Origin: an uncultured Clostridia bacterium
Lineage (GTDB): Bacteria; Bacillota; Clostridia; Lachnospirales; Anaerotignaceae
Length of the DNA: 64,000 bases
Assembly (NCBI GenBank): GCA_944378105.1
Contig: CALWGC010000033.1
Coordinates: 19,032 to 83,031, forward strand
Direction of reading: 5' to 3'
Below the pieces are notes generated by a model that saw only the letters and a list, made by a program, of their open reading frames with translations, made no database searches and was not told the origin of the DNA. Made by a program: the position numbers and the translations under genes. Of the stretch, positions 17,612 to 25,704 are shown in pieces (position 1 is the stretch's first letter; every line of letters begins with the position of its first letter).

Positions 17612-17790
17612 AATTCCAAAGCGGTTTCCTAAGAAGAAAACATTGTTTTTGTTTTTTCTTCTTGGAAATTGCGATAGCAGTCTTCAGAAGAAAATGACCT
17701 CAGCAAAAATAAGATATCTGCAATCCTTTGTATTTCAAGAATCACGGACATCTTTGTTTTCTTATGAAGCTGCGCCAAAGACAGTTCTCT
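17612..17790 (+). repeat. Nested-hairpin repeat, copy A (inside the element)
   Basis: Matches copy B at 18088-18275 along most of its length (AGCGGTTT.C, AAGAAGAAAACATTGTTTT, CTTCTTGGAAATTGCGATAG, CCTCAGCAAAAATAA, CTTTGTTTTCTTA, CTGCGCCAAAG) in the same orientation. Its second hairpin is decayed: CTGCAATCC no longer pairs fully with the right arm. It follows the amidase gene and runs up to the right arm of the element. Confidence 0.8.
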
Positions 17791-17814
17791 TTTCTTTTTG
17801 TTCGGTACGGGGAT
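17791..17814 (-). other. Right attachment site: internal arm plus core GGAT
   Basis: TTTCTTTTTGTT at 17791-17802 is the exact inverse of the left arm; 8-bp spacer; core GGAT at 17811-17814. Host-side half-arm ATTGG is at 17822-17826, 7 bp beyond the core. Confidence 0.75.
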
Positions 17815-18078
17815 AGTCTGGATTGGATGGAAAAAGGGGTGGAGGCAGAAATCAATCAGGTGTTAAACCATAAACATTTGCAAAACGGCTCTATCCTGCT
17901 GTTTCACAATGATGCCAAATATACGCCCCAGGCCCTGGGGCCCATTTTGGAAGGGTTACAGGCAAAAGGCTTTGAGATTGTGCCCATCAGCGAATTGATT
18001 TATCGGGATAATTATGAAATGAACCACGAAGGGCGGCAGGTGCCCCTGGAAGAGGAAGCAGGGGTTGCCGTACAGTAG
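17812..18078 (+). CDS. Polysaccharide deacetylase, 3' segment of the interrupted gene
   Basis: Continues the frame of 14402-15022 as Asp-Ser-Leu-Asp-Trp-Met. It supplies the missing NodB motifs: SLDW (~208-211 of the joined protein) and LLFHN with the last His at ~238, then FEIVPISELIYRDNY and a GRQV tail usual for this clostridial family. It has no start codon with a ribosome site at its 5' end, so it should be silent unless joined. Joined length is 294 residues (207 + 87), normal for the family. There is no frameshift or stop in either half, so selection appears to be maintaining both. Confidence 0.88.
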   Translation, partial: DSLDWMEKGVEAEINQVLNHKHLQNGSILLFHNDAKYTPQALGPILEGLQAKGFEIVPISELIYRDNYEMNHEGRQVPLEEEAGVAVQ

Positions 18079-18087
18079 GGATAAAAA

Positions 18088-18275
18088 AAGAACTTCGTAA
18101 AGCGGTTTTCCAAGAAGAAAACATTGTTTTTCTTCTTGGAAATTGCGATAGTAGTCTTTCAAAGAAAATAGCCTCAGCAAAAATAAAATGGCAGCAATCT
18201 TTTCAGGATTGCTGCCTTCTTTGTTTTCTTAGAAAACTGCGCCAAAGGAAATGTTTCCTTGGGAAGTTCTTTTTT
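18088..18275 (+). repeat. Nested-hairpin repeat, copy B
   Basis: Downstream of the deacetylase. Hairpin 1: CCAAGAAGAAAA with TTTTCTTCTTGG (18107-18141). Hairpin 2: GGCAGCAATC / GATTGCTGCC (18190-18216). A third near-perfect hairpin CCAAAGGAAA / TTTCCTTGG precedes GTTCTTTTTTG and probably terminates the gene. It is a direct repeat of copy A and the reverse complement of the copy D orientation. Confidence 0.8.
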
Positions 18276-18313
18276 GTTGGTCAAAAGGGACCAAAAACCG
18301 CAAAAGCGAATAA

Positions 18314-18871
18314 TTAAGCACGGCCCAAATATTCGCCGGTTCTGGTATCGATTTTGATTTTTTCGCCCTGGTTGATGAACAGAGGTACGTTGACGGTTGC
18401 ACCGGTTTCTACGGTAGCAGGTTTGGTTGCACCCTGAGCGGTGTTGCCTGCAAAGCCAGGTTCGGTTTCGGTGATTTCCAGTTCTACAAACAGTGGAGGT
18501 TCGATACCGAACACTTCGCCTTCATAGGACAGGATTTTTACCATGTCGTTTTCTTTTACAAATTTCAATGTATCGCCGATTTCTTCTGCATTTACGGCAA
18601 TCTGGTCAAAGGTTTCCACGTTCATGAAGTGGTACAGAGAACCGTCGTTATACAGATACTGCATGTCCATGCGGTCGATGTGGGCGCGAGGCATTTTTTC
18701 CGTTGGACGGAAGGTTTTTTCTACTACGCTACCGGTTTTCAAGTTTTTGATTTTGGTCCGAACAAAAGCTGCGCCTTTGCCTGGTTTTACATGCTGAAAT
18801 TCCAGAATGATGAAGATGTCGCCTTCATATTCGATGGTTACGCCGTTTCTAAATTCACCTGCAGAAATCAT
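18314..18871 (-). CDS. efp: Translation elongation factor P
   Basis: Relieves ribosome stalling at polyproline. 185 residues with [18 protein letters not shown], the [12 protein letters not shown] loop that carries the modifiable residue in many species, [18 protein letters not shown] and the C-terminal [13 protein letters not shown] [14 protein letters not shown]. An AGGAGGA site precedes the ATG. First gene downstream of a separate promoter region; aroQ-aroK-aroE lie upstream on the same strand with a ~115-bp gap. Codon use is biased to AAA/GAA/GTT-type codons as in highly expressed genes. Confidence 0.96.
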   Translation of the reverse strand: MISAGEFRNGVTIEYEGDIFIILEFQHVKPGKGAAFVRTKIKNLKTGSVVEKTFRPTEKMPRAHIDRMDMQYLYNDGSLYHFMNVETFDQIAVNAEEIGDTLKFVKENDMVKILSYEGEVFGIEPPLFVELEITETEPGFAGNTAQGATKPATVETGATVNVPLFINQGEKIKIDTRTGEYLGRA

Positions 18872-18985
18872 GAATAATCCTCCTCGTTAAAAAAACATAT
18901 CTCTACTTAGTTTAAAGGAAAAGAGGCGATTTCGCAAGGGGTTTCGAAAAAAAAATGTGGCAATCGCCTTCTTTTTCCAAAAAAT

Positions 18986-19432
18986 TTAGGCGTTTTTGGG
19001 GCCAATATGGGTCAACAGGGCATCGATGGCCAACAAATATCCCGTTTCTCCAAAACCGCACAACTGTCCCAAGCAGGCCGCGGCGGTGACGGAAGTGTGG
19101 CGAAAGGTCTCCCGTTGGTGGATATTGGAAAGGTGTACTTCCACGGTGGGGATGGAGATGGAGCGGATGGCATCGTGGAGGGCATAGCTATAATGGGTGA
19201 GCGCGCCGGGGTTTAGGATGATACCGTCCACTTGGTCAAAATAGCATTGTTGTAGGTGGTTAATCAATTCGCCTTCCAGATTGCTTTGGAAAAAAGAGAC
19301 CAAAACGTCTTTTGTTTTGGCATAGGCGGCGATGGTTTCGTTGATGTCTTCCAAGGTGCGGCGGCCGTAAACGCCTGGCTCCCGGATGCCGGTAAAGTTC
19401 AAATTGGGGCCGTGGATGACGGCAAATTTCAT
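18986..19432 (-). CDS. aroQ: 3-dehydroquinate dehydratase, type II
   Basis: Third step of the shikimate pathway. 148 residues with the type II marks: IHGPNLNFTGIREPGVYG at the N-terminus, NPGALTHYSYALHDAI, VEVHLSNIHQRETFRHTSVTA and the C-terminal CGFGETGY. ATGA overlap with aroK, forming aroE-aroK-aroQ in transcriptional order. Confidence 0.95.
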   Translation of the reverse strand: MKFAVIHGPNLNFTGIREPGVYGRRTLEDINETIAAYAKTKDVLVSFFQSNLEGELINHLQQCYFDQVDGIILNPGALTHYSYALHDAIRSISIPTVEVHLSNIHQRETFRHTSVTAAACLGQLCGFGETGYLLAIDALLTHIGPKNA

Positions 19433-19941
19433 AACAATCCCTCCAGTTGGTGTAAAATGGCATTGGTGGTGCCGGTGATGGAATGGCCACTGACGGTGAC
19501 GGTCACGGTGGCATAACGTTGATACAGGTCTTCTCGCTCTTCCATGAGGCGGCGGATGGCCCCCAGTTTATCGTCTGTCTGCAAAAGCGGTCGGGTGGTA
19601 TCATGACCAATGTTTTGAAAAATATGTTCTGGTGTGGCCTTTAAATAGACCACAATGGCATTTTGGCAGAGGGCCTCCATGGTTTTTGGCGTTTTTACCA
19701 TGCCGCCGCCGGTGGAAAGGACCAGACCTTCTTCTTTGGAAAGGGTCTGGGCCGCTTCGGTTTCCATTTGGCGAAAGGCTGCTTCGCCTTGGGTGGCAAA
19801 GATGGAGGAAATGGTCTGCCCTTGTTGTTTTTCAATCCATTTATCGGTATCGACAAACTGATAATTCAATTTTTTGCTGATCTTTTTGCCAAAGGTGCTT
19901 TTGCCGCAGCCCATAAAGCCGATCAATACAATGTTTTTCAT
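19429..19941 (-). CDS. aroK: Shikimate kinase
   Basis: Phosphorylates shikimate. 170 residues from ATG 19941, supported by AGAAAGGA upstream; longer in-frame starts run into aroE. P-loop GFMGCGKSTFGKK near 8-20, DTDKWIEKQQG for shikimate binding, LSTGGGMV, and a lid region RPLLQTDDKLGAIRRLMEER. Overlaps both neighbours by the ATGA device. Confidence 0.95.
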   Translation of the reverse strand: MKNIVLIGFMGCGKSTFGKKISKKLNYQFVDTDKWIEKQQGQTISSIFATQGEAAFRQMETEAAQTLSKEEGLVLSTGGGMVKTPKTMEALCQNAIVVYLKATPEHIFQNIGHDTTRPLLQTDDKLGAIRRLMEEREDLYQRYATVTVTVSGHSITGTTNAILHQLEGLL

Positions 19942-20819
19942 GGCGTGTCCTTTCTGTTTTGGTAATGGTTGGCCAAGGCTTCGCAAAGGGTGCGGGCCGT
20001 ATCGTCGTCAACGGAAAGCCCGTGCCAAAGCTCGGCCGAGGCGATGCCTTGATAGATGAGCATTTCAAAGCCATTGACGGCCGTTGCGCCTTGGGCGCGG
20101 GCGTCGTGGACGGTTTTGGTCTCCCAAGGAGTGTATACAATGTCCACCACAAAGCGGGCCTTTTGCCAGAAGGTTTCGTCTTGGACGGGGCTTTCCCAGG
20201 TGCCCATGCCGACACTGGTGGCTTGGATCACCAGCAAATCTTTTGGCAAGGCAGAAAGGTCATCCAGCGTGCAGACGGTGATGGGGATGGGATAATGGGT
20301 CTGGATCTGGGAGGCCAGGGCTTCTGCCTTGGCGCGGGTGCGGTTTGCCAAATAGAGATGGCTTGCCCCTTCGCTGGCTGCCAAAAAAGCGGCGGCGTTG
20401 GCGGCGCCCCCGGCCCCAAGTACCAGTACCTGTGCCTGGGAGAGGCAGTGTCCATGCAGTGCAAAGCATTTTTTTAAGCCCAAAATGTCGGTGTTGTAGC
20501 CCCAAAAGCCGTTTTCTCTGCGGCAAAGGGTGTTGACGGCCCCAATTTGTGCGGCCAAAGGATCGATGCCAGTAAGCAGGGCCATCACCTCTTTTTTATG
20601 GGGAATGGTGATGTTTAATCCCCAAAGGCCCATGGCAAAGGCGCCTTGGACGGCGGCAGGCAAATGTTCGGGAGCAACGTCAAAGGCCGTATAGACGGCA
20701 GGAATTTGCAGCGCTCGAAACAGCGTATTTTGTAACACCGGGGAAAAACTGTGGCCGACGGGATGGCCAAAGATCCCGCAAACTTTGGTTTGGCCTTGGA
20801 TAGAAGAAAGAATTTGCAT
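19938..20819 (-). CDS. aroE: Shikimate dehydrogenase
   Basis: NADPH-dependent reduction of 3-dehydroshikimate. 293 residues: substrate site GHPVGHSFSPVLQN, NITIPHKKEV with catalytic Lys, Rossmann loop LVLGAGGAANAAAF, ANRTRAKAEAL, and a C-terminal GFEMLIYQG. AAGGAG 9 bp before ATG 20819 fixes the start. The preceding gene ends 1 bp away. Confidence 0.95.
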   Translation of the reverse strand: MQILSSIQGQTKVCGIFGHPVGHSFSPVLQNTLFRALQIPAVYTAFDVAPEHLPAAVQGAFAMGLWGLNITIPHKKEVMALLTGIDPLAAQIGAVNTLCRRENGFWGYNTDILGLKKCFALHGHCLSQAQVLVLGAGGAANAAAFLAASEGASHLYLANRTRAKAEALASQIQTHYPIPITVCTLDDLSALPKDLLVIQATSVGMGTWESPVQDETFWQKARFVVDIVYTPWETKTVHDARAQGATAVNGFEMLIYQGIASAELWHGLSVDDDTARTLCEALANHYQNRKDTP

Positions 20820-20820
20820 A

Positions 20821-21318
20821 TTATCGACTCCTTTCATAGCGGCGTAATACCCAGGCTTCTGCGCCCCGCTTCACTTTGGTGACCAGTTGGTCCCGGTTAC
20901 AGATGGGGCGGCACAAGATGGCCAGTACCCCGGCGCGGTTGGCGCAGTACATGTCCGTAAAGACTTGGTCTCCAATGAGGGCCGTTTGCTGGGGTGTGAC
21001 ATGGAGATGGGCCATGACTTGCCGCATTTTTTTTGTGCCAGGCTTTCCGGCCCGATATACGGCAATGCTGCCAAGGGCGTGATTAAACCGTTTGACGCGG
21101 GGGGCGTTGTTGTTGGACAATAAGCAAATGGCAAAGCCCATGGCGCGCCACTGGGTGAGCAGTTGGAGGATTGCTTCCGTTGGTTCTGCTTCATCAAAGG
21201 GGGCCAGGGTGTTATCAATATCAAAAAATAAGGCACGAATGCCTTGACGTTTCAGCGTTTCCACCGGCAAATCTGCCACAGAATCGATGACGAGGGAAGG
21301 AAAAAATCGTTTTAGCAT
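20821..21318 (-). CDS. YqeG-family HAD IIIA phosphatase
   Basis: 165 residues. HAD motif I FFDIDNTLAPFDEAEPT, motif II LLSNNNAPRVKR, motif III Lys in KPGTKKMRQVM and motif IV IGDQVFTDMYCANR. This is the YqeG clade, which lies next to aroE in many Bacillota; the physiological substrate is not settled. The start at 21318 follows AAAGGA; an upstream in-frame start has no ribosome site. It leads the YqeG-aroE-aroK-aroQ transcript. Confidence 0.9.
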   Translation of the reverse strand: MLKRFFPSLVIDSVADLPVETLKRQGIRALFFDIDNTLAPFDEAEPTEAILQLLTQWRAMGFAICLLSNNNAPRVKRFNHALGSIAVYRAGKPGTKKMRQVMAHLHVTPQQTALIGDQVFTDMYCANRAGVLAILCRPICNRDQLVTKVKRGAEAWVLRRYERSR

Positions 21319-21381
21319 ACCAGAGTCCTTTCTTTGGTTTGTTTTTCCCATTATAGCACTTCCATCTGGTTTATTTCAAAT

Positions 21382-21414
21382 AAAAAAGACATCGAGAAAA
21401 TCGATGTCTTTTTT
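21382..21414. terminator. Bidirectional terminator
   Basis: A 14-bp perfect stem AAAAAAGACATCGA / TCGATGTCTTTTTT with a 5-nt loop. It lies after the stop of the small membrane protein gene (minus strand) and before the YqeG gene. Confidence 0.9.
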
Positions 21415-21419
21415 GGTGG

Positions 21420-21833
21420 CTATTTTCTGGCCTGGGCCAGGCTTTGTTCCATGGCATCTAACAAAATCCCGCTGGTGACGGCCAAATCTCCGCCATAGTC
21501 AATTTCGGTGCTTTGGGCTTTGACAACGGCTCCGCAAAGGGCCTCGGCGGTGGATTGCAGTTGAGGATAAAAAACAGGGACCGTTTCCGAGAGGCTGGAT
21601 ACGGTCACATCCTCAATGTCGTGGTGGCTTACGGTCACTTCCACCAATATGCTGCCATCTTCCAAATCCACCTGTGTGGCATAGACGCCGGGGACGTATG
21701 TAGCATGGATGGACTGTACCTGACGGGCCACAAAGACGGCAATCCCCAACAAAATTGCAAGCCCAAGCAAGGTCAGCAACACCGTTTTGATCAGTTCCTT
21801 TAAGGGTATCACCATAAATTTATGGGCAGGCAT
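21420..21833 (-). CDS. Small single-pass membrane protein with extracellular domain
   Basis: 137 residues. A short basic N-terminus and one membrane helix (~13-36, TVLLTLLGLAILLGIAVFVA) are followed by a ~100-residue exported domain containing PGVYATQVDLEDGSILVEVTVSHHDIEDV and an AVTSGILLDAMEQSL end. The domain layout is reminiscent of FMN-binding (RnfG-type) proteins, with the T-S-G segment near the C-terminus, but I cannot assign a family safely. AAAGGAG precedes the ATG; monocistronic, with its own terminator, divergent from addB. Confidence 0.75.
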   Translation of the reverse strand: MPAHKFMVIPLKELIKTVLLTLLGLAILLGIAVFVARQVQSIHATYVPGVYATQVDLEDGSILVEVTVSHHDIEDVTVSSLSETVPVFYPQLQSTAEALCGAVVKAQSTEIDYGGDLAVTSGILLDAMEQSLAQARK

Positions 21834-21934
21834 GGAAAAATCTCCTTTCTACAGGCTTTTTTGTTATTTTTATGCTGCTGTTGGGGCGGTTATGCAGTAT
21901 AATGAGAGAAAGGACAGACAGGAGGTAGGAAAAC

Positions 21935-24900
21935 ATGGCACTGCAATTTTTTCTTGGCCGCAGCGGCAGCGGCAAAACATACGCCATGCACCAGGCGTTG
22001 GCCCAGGCGCAAAGGAAAGGACAAAAGGCGGTCTATTTGGTGCCGGAGCAGTTTTCGCTGCAGGCAGAAAAGGAATTGATTGCCAAAACCGATGGCGGCG
22101 GTATTTTCAGCGTCAAAGTACTGACCTTTGACCGATTGGCCCATACGGTTTTTTCCCATGTGGGCGCCCCCAAAAGCCGGCCGTTGGATGAAGTGAGCCG
22201 TGCCATGGCCTTAAGAAAAGTGGTGGGAGAATTGGCGCCCCAGCTTTGCTATTATCAAAAGGCGGTGGGTAAGCAAGGGTTTTTGGATCAGCTGTTAGAT
22301 ACAGTAGGCGAATTTTTCCGCTATCAGTTGACGCCGGCCCAGCTGCTTCGGACGGCCGAGGCGGCCGGGGAAGATTTGCCCCTGCAAGAAAAGCTGCGGG
22401 ATTTGGCGGCCATTTATGAGGGTTACTGCCGGTATTTACAGGAGGGGTATTTGTCGGGGGAAGAAACGCTGGACCTTTTGTATGATTTATTGGAACAGGC
22501 GGCGTTTTTGACCGGATCGGTGTTTTATGTGGACGGGTTTTATGGTTTTACGCCCCAGGAAGAACAGATTTTGCAAAAATTGCTGGCGCTGGACTTTGAG
22601 GTGGTGGTGAGCCTGACCATGGACCCCAGGGCAGCAGGAGAAACAGTATTGCCCAGTGATTTGTTTTTTGAACCCAAAGAAACCTATCAAACCCTTTGCC
22701 GCCTGGCCAAAGAGGTGGGGGCTAAGATAGAAAAGCCCCGCTTTTTTACCCAGGACTATCGCCATCAAACAAAGGCCCTTTGTCATTTGGAGCAATCCTT
22801 TGGCGCCTATGGCGTACCGCCCCAAGAGGCCGACGGCGCCCTTCGGTTTTGGTCTGGCGCCAATGGATTTGAGGAGGCAGAACGGACGGCCTTGCGCATT
22901 TTAGAATTGGTGCAAGAAAAAGGCTATCGTTATCGGGACGTGGCCGTGGTGGCGGCCGACTTGGACCGATATGCCCTGCCCCTGGAGCGGGTATTTACCC
23001 AATGTCAAATCCCATACTTTTTGGACCGGAAAAAGAAAATCACCGATACGATTTTGGCGGTGGCGGTGCTGGGGATCTTTCGCGTGGTCCGGTTTGGGTT
23101 CCGTTTTGACGATGTGTTTGGGTTATTGAAAACGGGCTTGACCACTTTCCCACGGGAAGAGGTGGAGCAGATGGAAAACTATTGTCTGCGCTATGGCATC
23201 AAGGGGTGGAAATGGCAAAAACCTTGGAGTCTTGGGCTGACGGAAGAGGGCATGGAGGAGCGGTATGTGGCCCTCAACCGCATGCGCCAGCAGGTGGTGG
23301 ACTTTTTTGCGCCGCTGACGGAACGGGGCAAGAAGAAAAAAGCGGGGGTGGCCCTTTGGAACGAGGCTTTTTTGGATGTGTTGGACCGCATGGGCCTATC
23401 GGAGCGACTGCAAGCGCAGGAAACGGCGTTTTTGGAACAAAAGGACCAGGCCGCGGCCTATGAATTGCGCCAAAGCCATCAGATGGTTTTGACGGTGCTT
23501 TCTGCCCTGGAAAGTGTGGCAGGGGCAGATGAGATGACGCTGGAAGCGTATGCTGCCTTATTGGAAAGCGGGCTATCGGTGGGAAAATTGGCCATCATCC
23601 CGCCTTCGGTGGACTGTGTGACGGTGGGGACGGTGGAACGAAGCCGTCTGCCTCATACGAAGGTGCTTTTTGTACTGGGGGCCAACGATGGGCTGCTGCC
23701 TTTGGCCGGGGCCCAAGGCGGCATCTTTACGGCCAGAGAGCGGGATTTGTTGGAAGAAAAGCAGCTGCGTCTCTCCCATAATGGCCAGAGGGCGGCCTTT
23801 GAAGAAAATTATCAGATTTATCAAACCCTGACCAAAAGCGAAGAGCAGTTGGTGGTCAGCTTTTCCAGAAGCGATTTATCGGGCAAGGCATTGACGCCTT
23901 CGGTGGTGGTGCAGCAATTGCGCACGCTGTTTCCCGCTGTGCCGCTGGAAGAAGAAACGCTGCCGGATGCCTATTTCTATAGCCCGGCTTTGACCTTTGG
24001 CCATTTGGGCCAAGGGCTTTTGGAAGGGGATCGGGTATGGCAAAAGGCACAAGAAAAGCTGGAAGCGCAGGCGGCTTTCCAGTCCCAGATGGCGTTATTT
24101 TTGGCCGGAGAGAAGGCCGTGGAAACGGAAAACCGGCTGGAAAAAGAAACGACGCAAAAAGCCTTTGGAAAAACTCTGTTTTCCAGCATTTCCCGTCTGG
24201 AGCGGTTCATCAGTTGTCCGTATCGATACTTTTTGACTGATACCTTGGGGGCCAAGAAACGGCAGGAATATGGCTTGGCCAATCCGGATTTGGGGCTATT
24301 GTTCCATGGTGTATTGGAAGAATTTGCTTCTACGCTAAAAAAAGAGGGGAAAAACTGGGCTGATTTGACGGAAGAAGAAGTGAAACGCAGAACAGAGGCG
24401 GCGGTGGAGCGGCAAGCGCCGTTGGTGGGCAGCGAAATACTGCTTTCCACCGGTTCCATGCAATATTTATTAAAGCGCCTTTGCCGGATTTCCTGCCGCG
24501 CCATTTGGATCTTGAGCCGGCATTTACAAGCCGGCCAATTTCGCCCCTATGCCTTCGAACTGACCTTTGGAGCCCAGGGCGTTTTGCCGCCCATTGTGGT
24601 GGAATTGGGCGAAGGGCGAAGACTGGTGCTCAATGGGCAAATTGACCGGGTGGATTTATGGGAACAGCAAGGGACCACCTATGTAAAGATTGTGGATTAC
24701 AAGACGGGGAAAAAGGAATTTCGGCTGCAGGAGTTATATTATGGGTTACAGCTGCAGTTGCTGATTTATCTGGATGCCCTTTTGGCGGTGGGAAAGGGCA
24801 CGCTGGGCGAAAAACTGCTGCCTGGCGGTGTGTTTTATTTCCGGGTGCAAGACCCGATGGTGAAGGCCACAGAGCGGCTTTCCGTTGCGGATGTGGAGCG

Positions 24901-25303
24901 GATGCTGGAAAAAGAAATGACCATGAGTGGGCTGGTGCTGGATGACGAGGCGGTGATTCGGGCCATGGATGGCACCTTTGAACAGGAATCGGCCATACTG
25001 CCGGTGGGGTACAAAAAAGACGGTACGCCGTCGGCCAAAGCCTCCCTGGCCTCGGTGGAAACCTATGGTCTGTTGCAGCAATATGCCGTCACACTGGCGG
25101 CCCAGACGGCAAAACGGATTCAGCAGGGGGAAATTGCCGTGCGGCCCACCCAAAACGGCGGACAGTTGCCCTGCGATTATTGTGAGTTTTTATCCATCTG
25201 TGGATATGAAAAAGGTGTGACGCCCAAAAACATTTTGCCGGCTTTGACCAAAGAAGAAGTCATCCAAAAAATGGCACAGGCTGTGGAACAAAAGGAAGAA
25301 TAA
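21935..25303 (+). CDS. addB: AddB, helicase-exonuclease subunit B
   Basis: Second subunit of the AddAB end-resection nuclease in double-strand-break repair. 1,122 residues, close to the usual ~1,150. N-terminal P-loop FFLGRSGSGKTYAMHQA, a helicase-like core, and a C-terminal RecB-type nuclease with VKIVDYKTGKKEF and LQLLIYLDAL. The four iron-sulfur cysteines are visible in ISCPYRYF (first) and CDYCEFLSICGY (the last three). AGGAGGTAGG precedes the ATG, with a TATAAT at 21898. addA normally follows addB; here the gene is instead followed by a repeat and convergent genes. Confidence 0.95.
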   Translation: MALQFFLGRSGSGKTYAMHQALAQAQRKGQKAVYLVPEQFSLQAEKELIAKTDGGGIFSVKVLTFDRLAHTVFSHVGAPKSRPLDEVSRAMALRKVVGELAPQLCYYQKAVGKQGFLDQLLDTVGEFFRYQLTPAQLLRTAEAAGEDLPLQEKLRDLAAIYEGYCRYLQEGYLSGEETLDLLYDLLEQAAFLTGSVFYVDGFYGFTPQEEQILQKLLALDFEVVVSLTMDPRAAGETVLPSDLFFEPKETYQTLCRLAKEVGAKIEKPRFFTQDYRHQTKALCHLEQSFGAYGVPPQEADGALRFWSGANGFEEAERTALRILELVQEKGYRYRDVAVVAADLDRYALPLERVFTQCQIPYFLDRKKKITDTILAVAVLGIFRVVRFGFRFDDVFGLLKTGLTTFPREEVEQMENYCLRYGIKGWKWQKPWSLGLTEEGMEERYVALNRMRQQVVDFFAPLTERGKKKKAGVALWNEAFLDVLDRMGLSERLQAQETAFLEQKDQAAAYELRQSHQMVLTVLSALESVAGADEMTLEAYAALLESGLSVGKLAIIPPSVDCVTVGTVERSRLPHTKVLFVLGANDGLLPLAGAQGGIFTARERDLLEEKQLRLSHNGQRAAFEENYQIYQTLTKSEEQLVVSFSRSDLSGKALTPSVVVQQLRTLFPAVPLEEETLPDAYFYSPALTFGHLGQGLLEGDRVWQKAQEKLEAQAAFQSQMALFLAGEKAVETENRLEKETTQKAFGKTLFSSISRLERFISCPYRYFLTDTLGAKKRQEYGLANPDLGLLFHGVLEEFASTLKKEGKNWADLTEEEVKRRTEAAVERQAPLVGSEILLSTGSMQYLLKRLCRISCRAIWILSRHLQAGQFRPYAFELTFGAQGVLPPIVVELGEGRRLVLNGQIDRVDLWEQQGTTYVKIVDYKTGKKEFRLQELYYGLQLQLLIYLDALLAVGKGTLGEKLLPGGVFYFRVQDPMVKATERLSVADVERMLEKEMTMSGLVLDDEAVIRAMDGTFEQESAILPVGYKKDGTPSAKASLASVETYGLLQQYAVTLAAQTAKRIQQGEIAVRPTQNGGQLPCDYCEFLSICGYEKGVTPKNILPALTKEEVIQKMAQAVEQKEE

Positions 25304-25316
25304 AAAGCGCGAAAAG

Positions 25317-25440
25317 TCATTTTTCAAGAAGAAGCCTTGGTTTTTCGGAAAAAACGGCTGACATCCTTTTTTGATGGAAGGATGTCAGCCGTTTGCGTTT
25401 TCTGGCTGTACCAAGACAGCGTTTTTTTATCTGCGAAAAA
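25317..25440 (+). repeat. Nested-hairpin repeat-like element, copy E (divergent)
   Basis: A 15-bp perfect stem AAACGGCTGACATCC / GGATGTCAGCCGTTT (25352-25366 / 25380-25394) inside an outer CCTTGG / CCAAG pairing, ending in GCGTTTTTTT. The stem core GGCTGAcATCC resembles copies C and D. Lies between the convergent addB and DUF1294 genes and should terminate transcription both ways. Confidence 0.6.
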
Positions 25441-25702
25441 GAAATAACAAAAACACCACATGCAGCACCAGCGATAGTGCAAAAATGATATAAAACGCTG
25501 GTTTTCTCGTTTTGTGGTGGCAAAGGCGCATTCCAAGAAAGCCTCCCACCGCGCCGCCTAAAAGCGAGAGGATAAATAGCGTACTTTCCGGCACCCGTCT
25601 GCGGTCGCGTACCGCCGCCCGTTTATCCCACCACATGACAACCAGCAACAACAAGTTGAGGATGAGATAATAGCCAAGTACCACTTTGGTAAAGGTTTGC
25701 AT
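25427..25702 (-). CDS. DUF1294 family membrane protein
   Basis: 91 residues from ATG 25702 (longer in-frame starts would lie inside mgsA). Two or three hydrophobic segments around a conserved WWDKRAAVRDRRRVPESTLF, then GGAVGGFLGMRLCHHKTRKPAF, the DUF1294 pattern. It is the last gene of the mre-min-rodA-mgsA series, 2 bp after mgsA. Function of the family is unknown. Confidence 0.88.
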   Translation of the reverse strand: MQTFTKVVLGYYLILNLLLLVVMWWDKRAAVRDRRRVPESTLFILSLLGGAVGGFLGMRLCHHKTRKPAFYIIFALSLVLHVVFLLFLFRR

Positions 25703-25704
25703 GT

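Larger units (their letters stand above)
15020..17811. mobile_element. 2,792-bp serine-recombinase intervening element (skin-like)
   Basis: This insertion splits the deacetylase between Asp207 and Ser208. The host junctions share the core GGAT (15019-15022 and 17811-17814). Removing 15020-17811 joins ..TGGGATGTGGAT to AGTCTGGATTGG in frame. The element ends carry a perfect 12-bp inverted repeat (15031-15042 and 17791-17802), each exactly 8 bp from the core. The restored host site has its own dyad, CCAAT and ATTGG, each exactly 7 bp from the core. Both sites therefore centre on the dinucleotide GA, as expected for a large serine recombinase. Cargo: recombinase, a 52-residue protein, an amidase and one repeat copy. 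The geometry is seen; excision is inferred. Confidence 0.85.

Noticed and set aside
14402..18078. Deacetylase as an ordinary frameshift pseudogene, or split by an intein or group II intron
   Set aside because: Both halves are in phase with no internal lesion, the insert has stop codons and its own divergent genes, and there are no intein or intron motifs. A recombinase with symmetric attachment sites explains it better.
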